NCBI GenBank assembly: GCA_014529385.2
Contig: CM043963.1
Location: 72,317,412 to 72,381,411, forward strand
Length of the DNA: 64,000 nt
Direction: 5' to 3'
From: Adiantum capillus-veneris
Lineage: Eukaryota; Streptophyta; Polypodiopsida; Polypodiales; Pteridaceae
The first letter of the stretch is position 1. Each line of letters begins with the position of its first letter. A program made the position numbers and the translations under genes. Shown here one piece after another: positions 1 through 10,334 of this stretch. The notes under the pieces are model-generated. The model worked only from the letters and a program-made list of their open reading frames with translations, was not told where the DNA came from and ran no database searches.

Positions 1-124
1 TAAGTTAGCCCTAGAATGATGGGCGTATATACAATGCACGGGGACAAAACCTCCTCGTAAGGGAAACAATGCTTCAACGGTCCTAAGTGTGTTCACATAC
101 ATCACTACCATATATATGGTAACA
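1..124 (-). repeat. COP0 3' LTR, partial
   Basis: On the minus strand the sequence just upstream (125-140) is a polypurine tract containing AAGGGGGGATT, and the next bases are TGTTACC, a typical TG start of an LTR. The LTR is cut by the window edge, so its end and target-site duplication cannot be seen. Confidence 0.7.
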
Positions 125-211
125 AATCCCCCCTTGGGAGTGATGCGGTGAACGAGAGCTGGCACATAGTGCATGTATATGGAAGTGCCATGCCCCAAGG
201 ACACGATCAAT

Positions 212-1651
212 TTACAAAGGGGAAGCAAGCCCAAAGCTTTGCAAAAATTTTTGAACTTCGCATGCATGAGGCAATGAATTTGTGCACAGATCTGCCAGAT
301 TATCTTGTGTCAACACATAAGCCAAGCTGATCTCTCCTGCTGAGAGTCTCTCTCTGACGTAGTGATAATGCACCTCAATGTGCTTTGTGCAAGCATGAAA
401 AGTTGGGTTCCGAGCAATTGCCAATGCACTTTGACTGTTAGTGTAGATGATGTTGGCAGTGTCTTGTCCAACACCCAAATCAACCATAAGGCGTTTGAGC
501 CATAAACACTCAATCGTAGCAGTGAAGACTGTCTTGTACTCAAGTAGTGAAAGATCCTCTTGATAGACTACCAATGCTTAGACCTTGAGCTATGCATAAA
601 TCTACTGACATGTGAGATTGCAAAATAAATATTTGGCCTCGTATTGCATACATAAATAAAGAATCCGATAAAGAGTGACATTGCCAAGATCTCCAACATC
701 ATGAAGACTCAATTTCAAACCTGTTTTCATTGGAGCAACAATAGGTTTGCAATCCTCAAGTCCAAACTTATATAGTAATGTCTCTATGTAGCGTTTTTGA
801 CACAAAGCAATACCTCCATGACACTACTTAAACCGTATGCCCAAGTAATGATGCAAAATCCCCAATTATTTCATCTTTAAAGTAACATTTAAATCAATCT
901 TGAATTCAATAATGTGTATCTCATTTGGACCAGTTTTCAACAAATCATCTACATATACAATGATGATCATTGATGAGAAATACATCACCCTCACACTTGA
1001 CATACAAAGTGCTTTCAATTGGACTATTACGAAAGCCTTGTTTAACCAACTGAGTGTCATCTTTTTCATACCAAGTGCGAGGAGACTGATTCAACCCATA
1101 CAAATTTGCACACTTTATTGTCTTGTCCTTTCTTGACAAAACCATGAGGCCACGTTACATATACTTCCCCCAATACTTCCTCAAATGTATTACCATTCAA
1201 GAAAGTATTAACAATGTCTGATTGATGTACATTCCATCCAAAATGAGCTGCCAATGCACATAAAAAATGAACAATAGTCATATGACAAGTGGGAGCAAAA
1301 GTCTCTTCATAGCTAATGCCTTTTTGCTGTGCATAACCTTTTACAATAAGACTAGCCTTGTAGCGATCAATGTCACCATCCCGCTTACGTTTCAACTTGT
1401 AAACCCACTTTGTACTAATTAATGGCCTTTTTGTAAAGAGGCAGTCCATGTGTCATTTTCTATAAATGCATCATAATTTGATTGCATGGTAGCCATCCAA
1501 TTTTTTTAATTTTGTGCTTTGTTAAAAGAAAGAGGTTCCTCCTCATCACGTAAACTAGAAACAACCAAAGCATAAAAATCTTATGCATAAGATGCATGGT
1601 GAGAACCTCAACAAGTACGGCTAGACATAGGTTTATCAAATTGTGTGTCAT
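212..1651 (-). pseudogene. Copia pol remnant (RT and RNase H), COP0
   Basis: Reading from about 1651 to 212, the fragments in order are: the linker into RT; the N-terminal RT (KWVYKLKRKRDGDIDRYKA and a YAQQKGISYEETFAP segment near 1300); part of the RT palm with a YVDD-like segment near 950; and the RNase H domain at 574-212 with TNSQSALAIARNP and TKHIEVHYHYVRERL. Several frameshifts and stops break it, and no single reading frame spans it. It is a dead relic of the enzyme that copies the element RNA into DNA. Confidence 0.85.
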
Positions 1652-1708
1652 GCAAAGTATGCACTAGCCATTTTGAAATACCTCTAGCCTTCTCATTCTT
1701 AGTCCTTT

Positions 1709-2630
1709 TGTTAGTAGCAGGCTAACCTAGATACCATTTTTCGGAGCTCTTATATATTGTAAAAACACTTATTATTTTGATAAATCGGGAATATTGTAAC
1801 TCCTATTTTTCGAATAAACTTTGTAATTGATGAGCCAGGGCTACAAGCTTCTAGATTGTATCAACCTGTCATTACCCATCTTTAGTTAGAGCTCCCAGAT
1901 AATTAGTTTTGACCACCAAAAACCTTGGCTAAGGTACAAAAGCCAATTTTTGTAAGTTATTATTAAGTTTTGGATAATGAAATACACAGCATGAGCTAAT
2001 GGTGCTCACTTCTCTCCTTCTCACGCTTCCTACTCCCTCCCCAATTGTCACATTGCAGTCGCGTTTGTTTCATTGCAACCGCAGGTAAGAGCTCTACGCA
2101 TTGACGCAAATACTTCACAATAATTTGTAGCTTTTGGCGTCATCGATCCACGGCCTAATTTCATCATAAGTAGGAATTTACACTTCAAAATTAAAAACTA
2201 AGCATAGGCGGGGTATTGGGGCATCATTGCTAAGCATTTAGGTGCATTCTGGGTCGAAAACGGCTAGGTCAAAAATCCACTATTGTTAATAATCGCAATT
2301 TTGGCACTTGACGTAAAGTGGGATTTGAGACCATAAGCATGTGCTTAGGTTTTATAAATATGTCCCAGAAGTTTTATTACGTTTGGATGTCATTTGATGC
2401 TGTAGCCGATGTGATTTGTTTGCCGATGAGCGATTGGCTTTTGGTGATTTCAATCACTTGAGTGTAGCTTGAGTTAGATGCGAGTTCTTGGTTGTTTTCC
2501 GAGAGATCGACAACCTCTTGTAGTCTCTATACACTAGTCGAGTCGTCTTCGTCCCCTAGATTGACAATTTCATCGTGGTTCTCGCTAAATCTCCAATAAG
2601 ATAGGAGTGAGGTTAGACACCCATCCTACA
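1709..2630 (+). repeat. GYP-A putative 5' LTR
   Basis: The region begins TGTTAG and ends CCTACA, directly followed two bases later by a primer-binding site, so its right end is well supported. The left end is the first TG after the break in COP0 similarity and may be off by about 20 bases. No second copy is in the window, so the LTR is not confirmed by pairing. A degenerate half of the leader palindrome (AATAATCGCAATT) lies at about 2288-2300. Confidence 0.5.
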
Positions 2631-2632
2631 TT

Positions 2633-2650
2633 TGGCGCCTCCGGGGATTG
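2633..2650 (+). other. GYP-A primer-binding site
   Basis: TGGCGCC followed by CCGGGGA resembles the 3' end complement of the tRNA (Asp type) used by many plant Gypsy elements, with a few bases lost relative to the site in GYP-B. It sits two bases after the LTR end. Confidence 0.6.
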
Positions 2651-4563
2651 AAGACCTAAACTAGGAAAAAACACGAGCGTATTGTGAAGTTATCCTTTAA
2701 CTTTCTCTAGGATCTCCTAGAGTTAAAAAGTTTCTTTTAGAAACGGCATAGCCTAAGATTGTCGTCTTTTGCTGTGTAGAGGTAGCTTGGAGGTAAGTTG
2801 TACTTGCTGAGTGCCTTTAGGATTGTAGGATTGTAGAACTAGATTAGGATTTTGAGGATGATTGATAGACGAGACAAGTCTTAAGATCAATTCTTAGGAA
2901 ACCATGAAAACAAGAAAAACGAGTGTTTGTGGACACATTCCACAACCCCATTGCATGAGAATCTAAGAGTAGGGTAACTAGGATCCGAGGTGGGATTCAG
3001 AACATTGATCTCTCTGAAAGAATAATTGTGAGTTGTTATTGGAAGTTGCAAAATTTCAGGTCTACGGCTAGAAATAGCGTGAAAAGACTCCAAACCGCTC
3101 AATCTGACTAGAGACTAAGCTTAAAAGTTTATGAACCAGTGGGTAAGGTCAAAACTCAGATTATTTTCTTTTTCTTGACATTTTAGGCCAAATTAAGTTT
3201 TGACTTGATTCATAGGCTTAAATAACTCATAAAAGGATTGTCCTTGGAAAAAGTAAAAAAATTGATTCATTTCAAGCCTGAAGTAAATAATCGTGATTAT
3301 TTACTTTCAGCTCAGACTTGACAAGGTTGATACCAGTGACTCAATGCATGTGTACAAACAACTTTTGTAAAGACACAAAAGATTTGGATCACCAAACTGA
3401 CAAAAAACTGGGTAAAAACTAAAGTTTGTACTGACTTTCTGAAACTTGAGTGCAAATTTGGGAAAGATTTATCGAAACTTGATGCAATTTGAATCATAGG
3501 CTTATATTGATGTGATAAACATGTGTACATGCTCAGTTGACCAAAAAGATGCAAAAAGTTTTCAGTTGTGAATAATCGCGATTATTTACTTCTGTCCCAA
3601 TTTTCAACTTTTTTGAATAAGTTGGCATACCACTAGCTTTACCATGTTGTAATAAGCCCACAAACCAAATTTGGTAACATTTGGATCATTGGATTAAAAA
3701 TTGTGACCAAATTTGCAAAGTTAGTCTACGGACAGAAAACTGATGACCATTTGACCAAAAATTGTCCAAACTTGATGAAACTTGGCTAGGGACCTTAACT
3801 TGAGGTGCTTAATATATCTGTGTCAAGGTTGGGACAAAAACTCACAAAAAATATAGTTGAAGTAAATAATCGCGATTATTTACATTTGCTTCAAAAATTG
3901 ATAATTTTGCATATTTGAGTATACCACAATGTCAAGCATATCAAGTAGGCCACACAAATCAATTTTGGTGAAATTTGGATCACAAAAGTGAAACTTAAGC
4001 CAGATTCTTGAAATCAGAGTCTGCAGACACAAAACAATTGATAAACTTGAACAGATTTTGTTCAAACTTGTTGAAATTTGTCCAAGGAGCTTAACAGGTT
4101 GTATACTTGGAAAACCAAGGCAAAAAGTGCAAAAAACTGTCAAATCACGATTATTTACTACTGCTACACAGGGACATAAGTTTTAACTTTTGAACTTGTA
4201 CAATGTTAGACCAACATAAGACAGCCACCGGGCAATTTTGGGTTCAATCGGATCCAATTTGGTACATGTTCACTTAGTTTCCAAGTTGTAGATTAATTCT
4301 TTGATTTTTTGCAAAAGTCGAATCTGAAAGTCAATTGCTGACTTCCATAGCTTGATTTAAAGTGATACACACAGACTAACACAATAGTTAGCAAAAATTA
4401 TACAGTCTTTGTGAAAGAATAGCTAACTTTATTAACATTGATACAGGAATCAGGTTGTAGACGAGAAATTGACAATTTGACAGAAGTTGCAATCAAGTCA
4501 AGTCAAAATTGACAACAAGTCAATCCAAAGGTAAGCACTCTATCCAGGGCTTCACAAGTCTTT
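2651..4563 (+). other. GYP-A untranslated leader
   Basis: About 1.9 kb without a long reading frame lies between the PBS and the first ORF. Its second half is made of diverged tandem units of about 285 bp, each with a palindrome (separate entry). Recurrent phrases such as variants of CAAACTTGATGAAACTTGG and of TTTGGTGAAATTTGGATCA occur at matching places in successive units. Confidence 0.7.
3282..4159 (+). repeat. GYP-A leader repeat: four palindromes about 285 bp apart
   Basis: Palindromes with core AATAATCGCGATTATT or one-base variants are centred at about 3293.5, 3578.5, 3872.5 and 4147.5, so spacings are 285, 294 and 275 bp. The third (3862-3883) is perfect over 22 bases. The first (3282-3305) differs only at the centre, and the fourth keeps only its right arm and core. 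The sequence between them is recognisably repeated but diverged. GYP-D has the same palindrome, and GYP-B has one with different arms. Confidence 0.85.
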
Positions 4564-4941
4564 ATGAACCTTAGACCTAGTCGTGTACTAGGAAATCAAA
4601 GCATATTTGAAGAAACCTTCAGTAGAGTATCCACCAAAGAAAGCGTGAATCAAGGCAATTCCTTGCACACTATCCTTGAAGAAGTCTCAGACACTTTCTC
4701 AGATTCAACATCTGAAATGTCTTCTTACTCGATTCACTCAGAAACCGGAACGATGGTGCGCTATAAGCATATACTCTCATTTTATAAGACTAATCGCCAT
4801 AGAGCTCAAGTTTACATGGATCCTAACGAAGAATATGCTATTCGCATTGATGACATGGTATTGAGTTCGAAGAAGAAATTAGGGCAAACAAACGTACATG
4901 GACAGAAACGGAACTCAGTATTTACAAGTCAAAAACCCTGA
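4564..4941 (+). pseudogene. GYP-A ORF upstream of gag, N-terminal part
   Basis: ATG at 4564 opens a frame of 125 codons rich in Ser and Thr that ends at a stop shortly before COP1. A segment containing QVYMDPNEEYAIRIDD weakly resembles a stretch of GYP-B (about 37390-37490) that also precedes its gag, so this is probably the N-terminal Gag region or a small accessory ORF. No known catalytic motif is seen. COP1 (4987-9627) interrupts it, and similarity in another frame continues at 9633. Confidence 0.5.
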
Positions 4942-4986
4942 TATGATAGAAAAGTGGGGGTTAGAAGTAAACACCATAATCCCAGA

Positions 4987-5173
4987 TGTTGGGATCGGAG
5001 AGCACACACACAGAGAGCCAACACGAAGAAGGAGATAGACACAGTGTGTGGCGGGGCGGTACTCCCACTACAATGTGTAGTTGTGAGTATAGTTATTATG
5101 AATGAGTAAATGAATGGCTGTACATGGGCGGCTGAACAACGGGAAGCCGGGCACACGGGCCTTTGACCCAACA
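4987..5173 (-). repeat. COP1 3' LTR
   Basis: 187 bp with ends TGTTGGG and CCCAACA, a 7-bp perfect terminal inverted repeat. The polypurine tract AAGTGGGAGATT (minus strand) abuts it. Confidence 0.95.
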
Positions 5174-5228
5174 ATCTCCCACTTAAAGGCAGTGTGCCTT
5201 TAAAGTGGCCAAAGTACAACAAAAGAAG

Positions 5229-8177
5229 TCATCTTCTTTGAACCAAAGTACATACCATCTTCTTTGAACCATGAATAACAAACCCACTTGGTTGCTCCAT
5301 GTACAAATCCTCGTGCAAGTCCGGATGTAAGAAAGCTGTCTTTACATCCATTTGCTTCAACTCCATGTCTTCTGTAGCTACCAAAGCAAACAACATACGC
5401 AAAGTAGACATCTTCACCACTGGGGAGAAGATCTCGTCAAAATCAATGCCCTTCTGTTGCTTGAATCCTTTAGCCACAAGCCTTGCTTTGTACCTAGGCT
5501 TTGCATCCATTGAACATAATTTTATCTTGTAAACCCACTTGCATGGTAGTGCCTTCTTACACTTTGGCAAAGGAGTAAGCTCCCACGTTTCATTTTGGAT
5601 CAACGAATCCATCTCTGACTGCATAGCTTGCTCCCACTTGAGCTTGTCAACACTAGACATGGCCTCATCATAACATGATGGCTCCCCGCAATCAGTCAAC
5701 ATAACATAATCCATAGAAGGCACAAAACGCTGAGGCTGTCTTGCACGCCGCTCTGAACGCCTCAAAGACTGTGCAGGAGGTGCATCTGGCTGTCCCACAT
5801 CTACATGATCTCCCAACAAGGGCTGATCTCCCACTTGAGGTTCAATGGGCTGCCCACGAGCAGCCATGGGACCATCATACCGATGACCATCCTCCTCAAA
5901 TATCACACGCCGAACCTCACTCGTTCGCGGTGATGCTCTATACATAGAGTCCTCATGAAAAACAACATCATGGCTGCGCACAATCTTCCTGTCAATAGGA
6001 TCCCACAATCGATAACCCATCTCACCAAAGCTACCATAACCCAAGAAGATACATCTCTTGCTCTTTGGATCCAATTTACTGCGTTTTGCCTTAGGTACAT
6101 GTACATAAGCTTCACAGCCAAAAACACGAAGGTGACCATACGAAGGTGGCAAACCTGTCCATACCTCTTCAGGCACTTTGAAGCCCAAAGGAACACTAGG
6201 TGAACGATTTATCAAATGCACAGAAGCGGCAACAGCTTCAGCCCAAAATCCATTTGACAAACCAGCCATAGAAAGCATACTATGGACTTTTTCCTGTATA
6301 GTCCTGTTCATGCGCTCTGCCACACCATTTTGAGGAGGTGTATAGGGAGCACTAAGCTCGCGTCGTATACCCTTCTCAACACATAATGTTGTGAAAGCAT
6401 GAGACATAAATTCACCCCCATTGTCCGTACGTAAGCACTTCAACTTACAACCTGATTGGTTCTCGACAAGAGCCAACCATTGCTTAAATATATCAAACAC
6501 CATATCCTTCTTACGAATGGGGTATGCCCATACCTTCCTGCTAGCATCATCAATGAACGTAACAAAGTACATAGCACCTCCAAGAGAAGCATTGGGCATC
6601 GGCCCACATACATCACTATGCACCAAAGCTAGCTTTTCCAAAGATCTGTGTGGAACACTTTTCTTATGAGAAGACCGAGCATGTCGACCATAAAGGCAAT
6701 GCTCACAAAACTCAAAACCACCAAAATCTGAAACGGGAATGTAATCCACACGTGCCAACAACTTCAAACCTTTTAGTGACATATGCCCCAAACGCTGATG
6801 CCATAAAGAAGCAGAAGGTTGCTCAGTGATCCCCACAATGTGATCAGCCACACTAGCGACACAAAGGGAATACAACGTATTCCTCTTAGCACCTTTAACC
6901 AAAACAAGGATGACCTTAGTGATCTTCCAACCTCCATCACCAAAAGATACATTGAAACCAAGTGAATCCAACTGACCCACACTAATCAAGCTTTTTGCAA
7001 GAGCCGGCACATGACGCACACACTGCAAGACAAACGTAGTAGAGTTTGGCATAGCCAAATGAATATCCCCAATGCCATGAATCTGCATAGAACGCCCATC
7101 GGCAATCTTGACAGTACCTGTGCTCGAAGCATCATAGTCATGAAACCACGACCTATGAGGCGTAACGTGAAAAGAAGCACCACTGTCAATGACCCAATCC
7201 ATAGGCATACTACGCTCATGAGTGAGAAGAAAAGCGTCATCAAAATAGGATGCAAGCAACACATCACCAAGCTCTTCACTAGTAGCACTAGTCGGAGCAC
7301 ATACATGGTCATCTTGAGAGCTACACTCTCCCTGTGTTGCATTTAACTCCTCAATCTTGGCATTGGATTTAGGCTTGTCCTTAGCATCATGGTCTTTCTT
7401 CTTACCATCTCCATTTTCCCTTTTCCACTTGTAGCAATCCTTTTTGAAATGGCCTTTTCTACCACAATGAAAACATTCCACATCCTTTTTACTTGTGCCT
7501 GCACGGGACTTGCTTCTAAATTTACCCCTGTTGGACTTATACTTGTCCATAGTCCTGCCTCTGACAACCATTGCACTAGAAGACTTACTACCTGCATTAT
7601 TCTTTCGATTAATCTCTTCCGTGAGAAGACTAGACTCCACATTAGTACTTGTCAACTCATCCGCACGAACCAAGTTACTTATGGCTGTCCTAAATGTGTC
7701 CCATGACTCAGGCAACGTGACAAGTAAAAACATAGCTTTTACATTGTCCTCAAACGTAATTTTCTGCGTAGCAAGTTGGCTGAAAATTGTATTGAACTCA
7801 TTCAAATGCGCATTCATGGAAGCACCTTCCTCCATTCGCAAATCAATAAGCTTTTTAATCCAATACACCATAGAAGCAGCCGAATGCTTATCATACATAT
7901 CGCAAATCCGCTGCCATAGCTCATAAGCTCCACCCTGTGCATCTTTCACATTGTAATAAACAGACTTTGAAAGGGAAAGCCTAATGGTAGACCTGCACAT
8001 CTCATCCAACTCCTCCCAATCATCCCTCTCCATGTTCTCTGGCTTAACGCCCTGCAACTTTAGAGGTCGAATCTGTTTCTTCTGCACCAAGACATCCCAA
8101 ATCTGATCTTTCCAATATGAGAAATTAGCACCATCCAATTTCTCAATATTGAAAACTGTGTCCTCTTTAGTGCCCAT
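5229..8177 (-). CDS. COP1 Gag-PR-IN-RT(partial) polyprotein, 982 aa
   Basis: ATG at 8177 was chosen because the Gag N-terminus (FNIEKLDGANFSYWKDQIWD) follows at once; the frame is also open upstream but without an ATG. Domains in order: Gag; CCHC knuckle CFHCGRKGHFKKDC; protease with VIDSGASFHVTPH; GAG-pre-integrase (LWHQRLGHMSLKG, CEHCLYGRH); integrase core with catalytic D in HSDVCGP, D in RTDNGGEF and E in PPQNGVAERMNR; then the first part of RT (KWVYKIK, KGFKQQKGIDFDEIFSPV, DVKTAFLHPDL). The frame stops just after MVCTL. The YxDD box, the rest of RT and RNase H are absent, although Copia Pol normally continues some 450 residues. A directly repeated GGTTCAAAGAAGATG at the 3' end may mark the deletion. 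Confidence 0.9.
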   Translation of the reverse strand: MGTKEDTVFNIEKLDGANFSYWKDQIWDVLVQKKQIRPLKLQGVKPENMERDDWEELDEMCRSTIRLSLSKSVYYNVKDAQGGAYELWQRICDMYDKHSAASMVYWIKKLIDLRMEEGASMNAHLNEFNTIFSQLATQKITFEDNVKAMFLLVTLPESWDTFRTAISNLVRADELTSTNVESSLLTEEINRKNNAGSKSSSAMVVRGRTMDKYKSNRGKFRSKSRAGTSKKDVECFHCGRKGHFKKDCYKWKRENGDGKKKDHDAKDKPKSNAKIEELNATQGECSSQDDHVCAPTSATSEELGDVLLASYFDDAFLLTHERSMPMDWVIDSGASFHVTPHRSWFHDYDASSTGTVKIADGRSMQIHGIGDIHLAMPNSTTFVLQCVRHVPALAKSLISVGQLDSLGFNVSFGDGGWKITKVILVLVKGAKRNTLYSLCVASVADHIVGITEQPSASLWHQRLGHMSLKGLKLLARVDYIPVSDFGGFEFCEHCLYGRHARSSHKKSVPHRSLEKLALVHSDVCGPMPNASLGGAMYFVTFIDDASRKVWAYPIRKKDMVFDIFKQWLALVENQSGCKLKCLRTDNGGEFMSHAFTTLCVEKGIRRELSAPYTPPQNGVAERMNRTIQEKVHSMLSMAGLSNGFWAEAVAASVHLINRSPSVPLGFKVPEEVWTGLPPSYGHLRVFGCEAYVHVPKAKRSKLDPKSKRCIFLGYGSFGEMGYRLWDPIDRKIVRSHDVVFHEDSMYRASPRTSEVRRVIFEEDGHRYDGPMAARGQPIEPQVGDQPLLGDHVDVGQPDAPPAQSLRRSERRARQPQRFVPSMDYVMLTDCGEPSCYDEAMSSVDKLKWEQAMQSEMDSLIQNETWELTPLPKCKKALPCKWVYKIKLCSMDAKPRYKARLVAKGFKQQKGIDFDEIFSPVVKMSTLRMLFALVATEDMELKQMDVKTAFLHPDLHEDLYMEQPSGFVIHGSKKMVCTLVQRR

Positions 8178-8607
8178 TACAACAAGAATGCAACAATGAG
8201 AAACCTGTAACCAACCAACAAACTGCCACAACAAAGTAGTGTTGCAAATCTGACAACACCTGCTGCTCAATCAAAGAGCAAACGCATAGAGTATAAATCA
8301 GCCCATAATATGGTCAAAAAACGTACGTAGAAATCCACAAACAAATGCATAAACCCGTGACACCTGTAACTCAACTGGCCTAGGCAAACCGTGCGACAAA
8401 ATGCATCAACAATGAGCTGTCATAGAGGCATAAACATACTCCATGTCTGAATAACCACAATAGAGACATAAGCTGACCAAGCTTACACAAATCCGTGAGC
8501 ATAAATGGATCCAAGTGAGCATATAACCAATGCACAAGCTCAACGAAGTCCAATCTCTACTGTCAACCAAGTACCTGTCCGTACTCAAACCGCAACACTG
8601 CAAGCAA

Positions 8608-8777
8608 GAGCAAACCCGCTCTATGTATAAGTGAACCAAATCTCCACAATATCATGCATAAAGAGTGTCTGTCAAACTGCCATATCCACATAGAGCAAAC
8701 CCGCTCTGTGTATAAGTGAACCAAATCTCCACAATATCATGCATAAAGAGTGTCTGTCAAACTGCCATATCCACATC
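8608..8777. repeat. 85-bp tandem duplication in COP1 leader
   Basis: Two adjacent copies (8608-8692 and 8693-8777) start GAGCAAACCCGCTCT and are almost identical; I see one difference (CTATG against CTGTG). Confidence 0.9.
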
Positions 8778-8941
8778 CATCAACATACATAGATGATGTA
8801 AACCTGTAGCTCAAGAACACGCATAAACAGACTGCCCAGAAGAGTAGAAGCTCCCACTCAAACCACAACCATATGCATGGCTGTCCCACAGTCAAAATAC
8901 ATGTTTTGTAACCACAGAAGAAACCTGTATCCAAAGCTCCC

Positions 8942-8992
8942 TGTAACCTGTAACCTGTACCCGTACCTGTACCTGTACCTGTACCTGTAGTC
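8942..8992. repeat. CCTGTA minisatellite in COP1 leader
   Basis: About eight head-to-tail copies of a 6-7 base unit (CTGTAAC, then CTGTAC). Confidence 0.85.
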
Positions 8993-9426
8993 GAAGAAGA
9001 CAATGTCGCCAAAACTCCCACTCTATCTGTGTGTATGAGGCCACTCCAAGAAGAGGCTACACACTCGCAAATGAGCTGTGGGCTCACGTAAGTGGAAGAC
9101 ACTACAACAATGGCACCTGTAATGGCTATGGAAGCTCTGGCAGCAGAAAACTACCAAAGAGAGCTGAAAAACGCAGCTCCTAGTCTGTAGCTCGGATGGG
9201 ATTTCTAATGGCACGAATGGCTCCGAAAGGGGGGTTAAACTCCAGGACACCTCAGGACACCTGTTGAAAATACTCGCGGAGTGCTGAACCTTCCAATGCC
9301 AAGCTCAGAAAAACCTTCTGTTCTTTAGAAATGCGCGCGTGCGCGAAACCGAAAAACGGCAATGAAACAGCAGCAAGTTTCAACACACTCAACAATGATG
9401 ATGAAGCTCTCAATGCTCTCTACCAA

Positions 9427-9438
9427 GCTCTGATACCA
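9427..9438 (-). other. COP1 primer-binding site
   Basis: Minus strand TGGTATCAGAGC, the standard plant Copia site complementary to initiator tRNA-Met, two bases from the 5' LTR. Confidence 0.95.
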
Positions 9439-9440
9439 CT

Positions 9441-9627
9441 TGTTGGGATCGGAGAGCACACACACAGAGAGCCAACACGAATAAGGAGATAGACACAGTG
9501 TGTGGCGGGGCGGTACTCCCACTACAATGTGTAGTTGTGAGTATAGTTATTATGAATGAGTAAATGAATGGCTGTACATGGGCGGCTGAACAACGGGAAG
9601 CCGGGCACACGGGCCTTTAACCCAACA
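9441..9627 (-). repeat. COP1 5' LTR
   Basis: 187-bp partner of the 4987-5173 LTR, with two differences by eye (AAGAAGG/AATAAGG; TTTGACC/TTTAACC). Confidence 0.95.
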
Positions 9628-9632
9628 CCAGA

Positions 9633-10334
9633 TATGTAAACAAAAGAAGGACCACCAATCTTAGAATTTGAGGGATACGATCAAGTAGATTTGAAGCCTT
9701 TGAAATGGCTTAGTACAGATAATCCTAAGATCGGAGTCTATTGTTGGGAGGATAGAAATGTAAAAGATCTTTTGTGGACTTTGCATGCCAAATCGAGACA
9801 ACTAACACCCATGAAGATCATATATATCTTCAAGATCAAGGATAAGGGATCAACAGATTTACCAACCACCTATTTAGGGATTTTTATAACAACAACTTTG
9901 CTATGATGACTCCTGAGGAGGTAGAACAAACCAAATATCAAGGGTATTCCATAAGGGATTGGATATTGGGCCAAGGGGCCAAGGACCAAAAACCATTCCA
10001 AGAGACAAACACCGTGAGAGATCTTCTGAGAGTAATGTAAAGAAACCAGAAACCACCTCATCACGAAGAAAATCGGGTGACACTAAGGCCAGTCTAGGGC
10101 TACATGAGTCACTATTTTCAACAAACTAGTGTGAAGGACTCGAAACAAGACCAATTGCCAGGAGACCAAGAAATGAACCAAATAGACCATTTAAACTAGC
10201 TGATTTTAAAAAATGGGTCAAAAAATAGAGTGGATCAAGGGATCCATATGACCACTTAGCAAACTTTAAGAAAATGCTAAGAGAAAAATGTATATTCGAT
10301 TTGAGGGGTTTGGAATGACATTAGAAGGAAAGCA
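9633..10334 (+). pseudogene. GYP-A pre-gag region, continuation after COP1
   Basis: After the COP1 target duplication the reading resumes with a segment containing VDLKPLKWLSTDNPKIGVY and stays open to 9906 (stop). The rest to 10334 is degraded, and short frames are broken by stops. Its placement between leader and gag matches the GYP-B layout. I do not recognise a domain. Confidence 0.45.

Larger units (their letters stand above)
1..1724 (-). mobile_element. COP0: 3' part of an old Copia LTR retrotransposon
   Basis: Read on the minus strand this is the 3' half of a Copia element: degraded RT, RNase H, a polypurine tract and the start of a 3' LTR that runs off the left edge. The coding similarity stops near 1724, where the putative 5' LTR of GYP-A begins, so GYP-A probably inserted into it or replaced the rest. 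The missing gag-PR-IN half is not seen elsewhere in the window. Its RNase H resembles that of COP3, which suggests the same Copia lineage. Confidence 0.85.
8178..9426 (-). other. COP1 leader
   Basis: About 1.25 kb between PBS and Gag start without a convincing ORF. It contains an 85-bp tandem duplication and a short CCTGTA-type tandem repeat (separate entries). Confidence 0.7.
4987..9627 (-). mobile_element. COP1: recent Copia element, RT-deleted
   Basis: It is bounded by 187-bp LTRs (4987-5173, 9441-9627) that I read as differing at two positions, and by the 5-bp duplication CCAGA (4982-4986, 9628-9632). On the minus strand the order is LTR, PBS complementary to initiator tRNA-Met, leader, one long ORF, polypurine tract (about 5174-5186), LTR. 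Near-identical LTRs suggest a recent insertion into GYP-A. It lacks most of RT and all of RNase H, so it must have been mobilised in trans if it moved in this state. Confidence 0.95.
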
